Assembly (NCBI GenBank): GCA_902802945.1
Contig: CADCOC010000047.1
Coordinates: forward strand, 1-45,797
Source of the DNA: an uncultured bacterium
GTDB lineage: Bacteria > Verrucomicrobiota > Kiritimatiellia > RFP12 > UBA1067
Direction of reading: 5' to 3'
Length of the DNA stretch: 45,797 nt
Numbering within the stretch: position 1 is the stretch's first letter; every line of letters begins with the position of its first letter. Position numbers and translations under genes: made by a program. This document shows positions 16,901 through 25,900 of this stretch, one piece after another. Under the pieces are notes generated by a model. The model was given only the letters and a program-made list of their open reading frames with translations. It had not been told where the DNA came from and searched no databases.

Positions 16901-19900
16901 GGCGCGTGGGTACTGATGACGGCAACTATCCCATGCCCGAACTCAGCACCACGACGCTCACCTTCGGCGGCGACAGCCCCAATACCACCAACGCCTACTT
17001 CACGCTGAGAAATCTGGACGGCACCGACAAGACGCTGGATCCCGGCTTTGTGATTTACGCCGCCGTTACCAACGAAAATCGAAACAGCGACAACGTGCCG
17101 TGGAAAGAAGTTTACCGCGATACGTCGCTGCCCATCTCCATCGTGAACCTCGCGCCTGAGATTACCAGACCCATCTCAAACACTGTCACGCGCGCCATCA
17201 ACGAGCCGTTCACCATCAACTATACCTTTAAGGACTTCGGCTCCTACGATATGTATAACAACGGGGTCAAGGGCGAAACTCTGTACTGGACTATTACCGG
17301 CGAGCCGTCGTCTAGCTACGTGATCACGCCGCCGCCGAACATGAACACATATCGCGGCGAGTTCACAACGATGTTCACGAGTGCCGGAACTAAGACGATT
17401 CAGCTGCAGGTCGTTGACAAGGACGGCGGCGAGTCCGAGGTGGCCGTGTGGTACTACAAGGTCGATGCAGCCAAGCAGCTTCTGGTCACGCCATGCGGAC
17501 CGGGTGAAAGCAGCGGAGGCAACTTCGCGGTCAAGTGGACGGGGCAGCGTAACCTCGGCGTCGGCTACGTGTGGGCAGACGGCGCCATCAAGCCGTTCTC
17601 TGATTTTACGCACATGTACACGTATGCGCCGTCAACAGCCTCTGCCATAGCATACGCGCATGGCTACAGCGCAGGGACCGTTGATACTGGCTTGACGACG
17701 CCGGGCAAAGGTTACGCGGTGACACAGAACGGCAGTTACCCCGCAACCGGTAATTATTATAGGGCAGATGCGGTAAAAGACAGCTTCTTCTACGCCTGGC
17801 TTCTGTCAGCCGGAGAGGAAGGAGGATCCGGACTCGTAACGACTTTGATGAAACTCGCCCCGACATACGGAGCCGACAGCAACTCCAAGCAGATAGCACC
17901 TCTTCCAAAGGAGGAGAAGGACGCTACGTACTATCCTGATACGATTCTCGACGCAATATTCTCCAAGGAATTTCTCGTCTCCGATAACCTCGGCGACCTC
18001 AATGGCGACCAGATTCCGGATATCTACGCCGTGAATCCGATCTGGGATGGCGGCAAGAGGCTGTTTGAAATCGCCGGGTACAATTCCGAAGACGGTGGCG
18101 ATGTAGCATTCAAGGCGTCCTCGTATAATGACGATGGCGACTACCTGCCGTCCAGGTCCTTCCAGGGCGGACTGCCGAGCACGGCCGACGGTTGGTCGAC
18201 ACTTGGCGAGCCGTTCACCGCCTATAAGGAAATCCGTGGCGAACACGAGGGACTGAACCACCGTAAGGAACATGCCCTCGGTAACGACAAGAACCTCTAC
18301 GTCCGCGGCGAATGGGTGTCCGTACCGCATTTCTCCGAGGCCGAGACGAACGCCGTCGCGTACTGGAACGCCAAGCGCAACGGCAGTCCCACACCCGATC
18401 TCGTGACCTGGACCGAATTCAAGGCTGCTGCGACGAACGAGGCGACATACGCCACGGAATTTGCGGAATGGTCCAGCAAATTCGAGACCGCCGTCAAGGA
18501 TCCGAACAGCTGGATCCCCGAAAAGCGCACAGACCCGACGCTGTGGGACACCGACGACGATGGTTTGCCCGACGGCTATGAGTATTACTTCTGGTATCGG
18601 GCAGCAGTCGGCACGATTAATGACGGAAAATGGGTGCAGCTGACGGGCGAGAAGTTCACGCTGAACAACATCACCAAGGGCGACAAGATTTCGCCCGAAG
18701 ACATCATGAAGGCGTTCGACCCGACGGTTAGGGCCAGCGGCGACATCGCCACGCGCGACACCGACAACGACGGCCTCACCGACCTCGAGGAATTCGCCAT
18801 GGGCACAAATCCCGTCCACTGGGACTCCGACGGCGACGGCATGAGTGACCTCTGGGAGGTGATGCGCGGGTTGAACCCGCTCAAGGTTCCCTCGAATCCC
18901 GAACAGAACCCGGACGGCGACTTCATGGCCTCCTACCACACGCCGGGTTCATACGCCATCGTGACGCTCAACAACGGAAAGGTCTACGCGCTCGAGCAGA
19001 ACGGAACCAACCTCAAGACGTTCGAGGCGGAAAGCTTCGACGGCGACGGCGGCAAGACCAAGGGCGGCACGAACGTGCTCGCATCCGTCGTGTTCGGCGT
19101 GGAGGATGTCTCGAACGTCACGGCGATCGCCGTGTTCCACTACGGCAACGACTCCTCCGCGTGCGTGCCGAAGAAGCGCGGCAACCCCAATGCGCAGGAG
19201 AAGCCGCTCGATCCCGACGAGGTGAGCCTGGCCGATACGGAGGTCGTGTCGGTCCAGCTCAGGCAGTCGCTGATGCTCATCCACGACCAGGTCTACAACC
19301 AGCATGAGTTCCACCCGTACACGGCCTGGAACATCAACGCGAACGGAGACGTCTCCGCCCGTTGGGGCGCGGCTGTGAACACCGTTCCGTACAACTGCGT
19401 GGACGAATACCGCGTTATGAAGTACCGCTACGAGGTGGGAATCGCCAACCGAGACAATAATCGCGCGCTTGCCGACATTTTCCTTGACCTAACCACCAAT
19501 CCGAACACGCCGTTCACGGATGCCGCATATACAGTTTCCTGGGCCGGCACGGATGGCGGCGGCACGGAACAGGTTGCCTCCGTGGCCTCGATCCCCACCT
19601 ACAGGAGCGACAACCACGGTGCCGATACCGACGAGGACGGCATCCCCGACGGCTGGGAATTGTACGTGGGCGCAAACCCCAACGACGCCACTGACGCCAG
19701 CGGTGACGGCGACCGCGACGGCCTGAGCCTGCGCAACGAATACGCCGGCTCGGACTCCTGCGACGCCTACCAAAACGCCGCCAACGCCGAAGGAACGGCG
19801 ACGATCTACCAGTACCACCCTGGCAACGCAAAGGGCTGGTTCAACAAGTTCACCCCGACCGATCCCAAGGACGGCGATACCGACAAGGACGGCGTGAGCG

Positions 19901-22900
19901 ACAGCGGCGAAGGCGGCGTGTTCATATACGGCGACCCGACGGACGACGGCTCCACGTGCATCCGTGGCGGCGGCCTCAACCCGTGCGGCGTCGATACTGA
20001 CTTCGACCTCCTGCCCGACGGCTGGGAACGCCAGTACCAAGGCACGGTGGTTCCCGCCGGCACCGGCTTCGAGAACATTCACCCGGACATCGTCCAGATC
20101 ATCAAGCGGAACGACAACCTCGGAAGCAACGCTGTGATTCGTGCCTACATCTCGTTCGGCATGGACGGCACATACAACGACGCGTTCAAGGTCCCGACCG
20201 CAAATCAGGTTGATCCGAGAACCGGCACCCGCCGCAACCTCGACTTCGACAACGACGGACTTCTCAACTTCCAGGAATACCTCGTGCAGGTGCTCCGCCA
20301 CCTCCGCTACGACGACACCGAAACCCCGCTCATGGGCAGTTACCTGCCCGACGGCATCGCCGGCACGCGCAAGTACATCGGTTTCCTGCCGATGCACGTC
20401 TGGGACGGCGCGACCTTCTTCAAGACGGCGCGCGCAGCCGGATTCACGGGCCTCTCGGCACGGCAGGGCGACGGCTTCAAGTTCAGGGAGCTTGGCTACT
20501 TCGCTCCTCCGGAGAAGACGTGGGACCTCACGATGTCCGGAAGCCGCATCCTCAAGCCGCCGAGGGGACTCAGCGACATCGCCACGGCAGACGACGAATC
20601 CCGCATGGGTGCCTCGCGCTACGTAGGCACGGACCCGCGCGACTGGGATACCGACCGTGACGGCATGGACGACTACTACGAGCTGTTCCACGGCCTGAAC
20701 CCCCTGCTGGGCAGCAAGGACATAATCTCCGAGGCGTACAACACCGTCCTGAGCAACGATAAGCTGTTCAGCGCCCGCTGCACCGCATGGTCGAATTGGG
20801 AGGAGAAGGAACTCGTCTACGACGCGATGAGGTTCCCGTGGGCGATGGGCGTGGCCGAGGCGGACGCCGACGGCGACGGCCTGCGCAACACGGACGAGGC
20901 CCTGCTCGTCAACATGCCCAATCCGAAGAACTACCACACCGACCCGACGCCGCTGTGGATGACGGACTCCTCCTCGAAGATCAGCGTCACGGCGCAGTAC
21001 TACTGCCGCGACCCGTACGCGAGTGGCGAGGGCGACGACATCCCGGCCCTATCCACCTTCCCCTGGTTCACCTACGTCGACGGCAGGGATCCGGGCAGCG
21101 TGAACAAGTACATGTTCACCTTCGAGGAGAACGAAGGCTACGACACCGACCACGACTGGATTCCCGACGAGCAGGAGCTCACCCACGCCGTGACTGGCGC
21201 GTCCAGCCCGCTGCACAGTTCCGATCCAGACCGTCGTCAGGCGATGTACTTCCCCGGCGAGGAATCGGTGGTGCAGTCCTACTCCGGCAACCTCCACCGC
21301 CGCATCGGCGAGAACTACGCGATGCTCCGCGCGTTCTCGGTCGAGGCATGGGTGCGTCCCGAGGACCTCACGCGCGAGCAGACGATCGTCACGCGCGTGT
21401 GCAACTATCCCTCCAGCACGCTCTCCAACGCCACGCATCAGGTGCGCGCCAACTTCCGCATCAAGATGGATGACAACGGCCGCGTCTGGGGCCAATACGA
21501 CTCCGACGACGCCGTGCAGAACGGCAGCCCCAAGGGCTTCGGCACCGCAACCGTCGAGGGCAACACGCTTGAGTCCAACAAGTGGTCGCACGTGGCCTTG
21601 ACATTCGACGGAAACTCGCTCATCCTCTACATCAACGGACGCGAGGTGAACCGCTACTATTCCAACCTCATTCCCGCGAACGGCCTCGTCGTGACGTTGC
21701 AGGAAGTCAACCCGAACGGCTCCAACTACGGCGTTGACGGCTACGATACATATCCGAGTGCGCTGCTCATCGGCGCGGACGCAAAGGAACTCGGCGCTCT
21801 CGACATCGGGCCTGAATCCTCGTGGACGAACTACTGCGCCCACTACAAGGGCTGGGTCGACGAGGTGCGCGTGTGGGACGGTGCCCGCACGCAGGCGGAG
21901 ATCCAGGCCGACATGCTCAAGCGCTACACGCTCAATGACGTCTCCGACCTGCGCGCCGCCGTTTACAAGGAATGGCTGAACGGCGGCACGCACAACCCGA
22001 ACGACGGTCGTCCCAACCTGCCGACGGAACTGGTGTTCCACTACGGCTTCCAGCAGTTGCCGAGCGAGATCGAGGCCGACTACGTGGCGTCCGAGCCCAG
22101 CGGCTTCACCGAACGGGTGCTCGACAACGTGAAGTGGAACGGCCGTAGCGTCGATATCCGCTGCGGGTGGTGGAACGCCGTCCCGATCGCCAGCACCGTT
22201 TACGGCAACCGCGCGATCGTGCCGTGGGTCCGCGACACGTGTGCCATGCTGCCCATGCTTGACGGTTCCAGCTACGACAGCCGCTACTGGAGCGAGCTGA
22301 TCGGCGGCGTGACGTTCCCGACGGAGGTCAACGTCCAGACGTTCCAGTTCCCGAACGTAGCGAATCCGTATCCCTACTGGAACTACATGGCCGAGACGTT
22401 CTTCCGCGAACAGCGCCTCAACTGGATGCGCGGTTCCGTCGGCGCCGGCCTTTCAGACGCGGCCGACGACGTGTACAACCGCCTACGCTTCGGCAACCGG
22501 ACGCTCTTCGTGGGCGGCTCCGACCTCCTGCCGCTCGGCGGCGCGTTCGCGAAGCGCTGCCCCGATTTCTGGGACGGCCAAGGCTCGACCGACGCCTGGA
22601 CCGCCACGGTTGATGACACCGACAACGACGGACTGCCCGACTGGTGGGAAGCCCATGCGGCTGCCGAATACGGCGCAGACGCCGCCACGCTGACCACTAA
22701 GACGAAGATCAGCTACAAGCTGCCGTCCGGCTCGGTCGTCGAGATGTCGGCGTGGGAGGCTTACCAGATTGACCTCGCGCGCGGCATCATCCCCGGCGTG
22801 CCAGCCACGTACGACCCCGCCTTCGAGAGCCTGGCGGACAACAACAACGACGGCCTGCCCGACTGGTGGCAGAAACTCTACGACGTTTATGATCTTGACC

Positions 22901-25900
22901 CAGACGAGGACCCTGACAACGACGGCCTCTCAATCTATCAGGAGTGGAAGATTTCTTGGGACGAGGAAAATGGGTTCGGCGTGCTGAACGGCTATCCGTT
23001 CCTGAGCCCGACGAAGGCACGTTCTGGCGACGCGCAGGAAGTCACCGACTACTTCCTGAAATCGACCACCGCGCCATACGAGGGGTACTATCTCGGCGAG
23101 ATCGTGGCGGACATCGACATGATGGAGGACGGCTTTGAGGACTTGTTCGGCACTGACGACACGGTGTTCGACGCCTGGAGCGACTACGACGAGGACAGCT
23201 GGACCGCCTGGTCGGAACTGCGTTACTCCACGTTCAAGATGTCCAAGGCCGGACAGTTCGTCTCGCACTACGTGGGCGATACGGAGGTCGTGGACTCGCC
23301 CGAGCCGGTGATCCACGCGACACTCCGCTACAACGGTGAAATCCCCGCTGGTTCAACCAACACGACCTTTATCGTGCAGGCGTTCGCCGGCAACAACATG
23401 CTGAAGGCCCCCACCGCCACCTACGTGGTCAAGCCCGGCACGACCGAAACGCGCTACTACTACCTTGGCATGCAGGAGGACCGCGTCCTGCACGGCACCT
23501 TCACGCCCGGATTCGTGCAGACGCAGAAGGGCTCTCTCGCGCTTCAGTTCGCGTTCATCCAGCCGGCGGACACATACGCCTGGAGAGTCACTACGGACAA
23601 CGGCGTGAGAGAATATTCGGGAACTTACGCGGAACTCCGCGAGGCCATCGTCAGATACGGAAACAGCCTTGAAGTGGCCGCGCTAAGCTTCCAATGGAGC
23701 GACGTAAACGGTGGCGTGTCCGCGACGGACGGCACGCGCAACGCACTTACGATGGCCATAGATTCCAACACGCAGAAGGGGCATCTGCTCGTTGACATGG
23801 AGATCGTGGGCGACATCGATTGCACGACCGGTGACTTCACTTTTGACTTGTCGAAGATCGCCGGGCATACGTTCACTGACTCGGCCATTCCGTCGTCGCA
23901 GTGCTTCTACCGCATCGTGTACAACGTCAAGCTGCCGACGATGCAGAACAAGAAGCTGGCGCTCTCGCTCGGCAAGCCCACGCGCGGCGCCCTCGTGGAG
24001 GGACCGACGGCCTTCGCGGCGTTCATAGACCTCAACGGTAACGGCACCTTCACGGCCGATTCCGAGCCGTTCGGTTTCGTGAAGAACGTCGAAGTCGGCT
24101 GGGATAACGTGCCCGAACTCGTCATCGAGCTGACGGACACCTCGGCCGCCGCAGGCAAGCGCCTCGCCTATACCGCCGGTTCCGACGCTACAAACGTCGT
24201 CCGCATCATCCGCACGGCCATCAACGGCAAGGAATCGCTGGACAACGGCCAGTCCGTCAAACGCCGTATCGTCTATAACCGCGACATGACCTCGACCGAC
24301 CGCAAGTCTATCCACGAGGGCGACCTCGTCACCGCAGGAAGGTTTGGCCTCGACTGGGCGAACCTACGTTCCGACGTGGAGGCTTTGGACGGCCTCGATC
24401 TCAAGAGCGTTATCTCCGTGACTTATACGGTCGTCACAAACGCAGGATCGGTAATTAACATCAACTCTAACGACGTGGTGGACGTCTTCACCGTTTCGTT
24501 CCCGGCCGAGCAGAGCAAGCCGACAGCCGTCGCTCCGAGCCCGCTGACGGGCCCGAAGGTCGAGACGCAGCGTCCGACGTTCAAGTGGACCGGTACGGAG
24601 GACAACACGGCGTTCATCCTCCAGATCCTCAATACGGACGACACGCCCGTTTACACGTCACCGCTTCAGGTCCTGCCGCCGCGCGACTCCAGCGGAGCTT
24701 ACGTCTGGACCGCGCCGGTGTACATTGGCACGAACGTGTGCGCCGACGCCTGGTCGCTTGACAACAACACCAACTACAGCTGGCGTGTGGCGATGTTCTC
24801 GCCCAAGTTCTCCAACACGAACCTTGAGACGGCCGTGTGGAGCGACGCGGCGGCGTTCGAGACCCGTCTCGCCGAGGGCGGTACCCGCACGACGGCTTAC
24901 GGGGCTGCGGATGTGAAGGTGCGCTACTTCGGCCCCGCCACGAACGACCTCTCCAGCGTGGTGGTGCAGCTGTACAAGACGGCCGACTTCACCGGAGACC
25001 CCGCCGCGCAGTCGCGCCTCTTCGACGTTGACGGCCAGGTTGAGCTGCTGACGAACAACACGTACGTCGTCCGCTTCCTTGGACTTGAGGAAGGCACCTA
25101 CTACGCCCTCGCCTACATTGACCGCAACGGCGACTGCGTCCGCCAGCGCAGCGAAAGCTGGGGCTACGCCAACCAGGTCGGCACGGGCGTTGAGGAAATC
25201 TACACGCCGGTTGAGGTCAAGATCGTCTCGAAGAGTGGCACAGTGCCGTCCGCTGAAATCTTCATGGAAGATGCGGACGTCAACCAGAACGACATCCCCG
25301 ACTGCCTTGACGACGAATCGATCCTCACCGTTGCCTCGGCGACCGCCGGTGCCGACACGACCGACGTTGACGGCGACGGCCTCACCGTCGACGACGAGAC
25401 GGGCGATACCTACACCGATCCTTCGCTGTGGGATTCGGACGGCGACGGCATGCCCGACGGTTGGGAAGCCATGTTTGCTGGCACCGACCCGCTTTCCGCC
25501 GATGCGAATACAGAGATTGCCGGCGACGTGATGGCTTATGCCGAGGAAACTTGGAAACTCGTCACCGACGCAGCTGGATCCACGTACCTCGTCAACCCGA
25601 CAAACGATACGGTGCATGTTGGCGACGATCTGCCGCTCTCGCGTCTTGTTGCAACATACGACTACCCGGTCGATGTCAACGGTGAAGTCGTGTACCATTA
25701 CGGCATGGGAACGAACCTCCTTGATGAGGTGACATTGTTCCGCGTGGCGAAGGTCGAAAATGTCACTGTCGTACTAGTCCATGCGCAGGTGTACGCCGCT
25801 TATGGATTCGACCAGCTGACGGCGAACACGACCGCCTATCTCGCAGGCGGGGCTGTGAACACGAAGGAATTCACGGCGCTCGACAAGTACCTCCTCATCC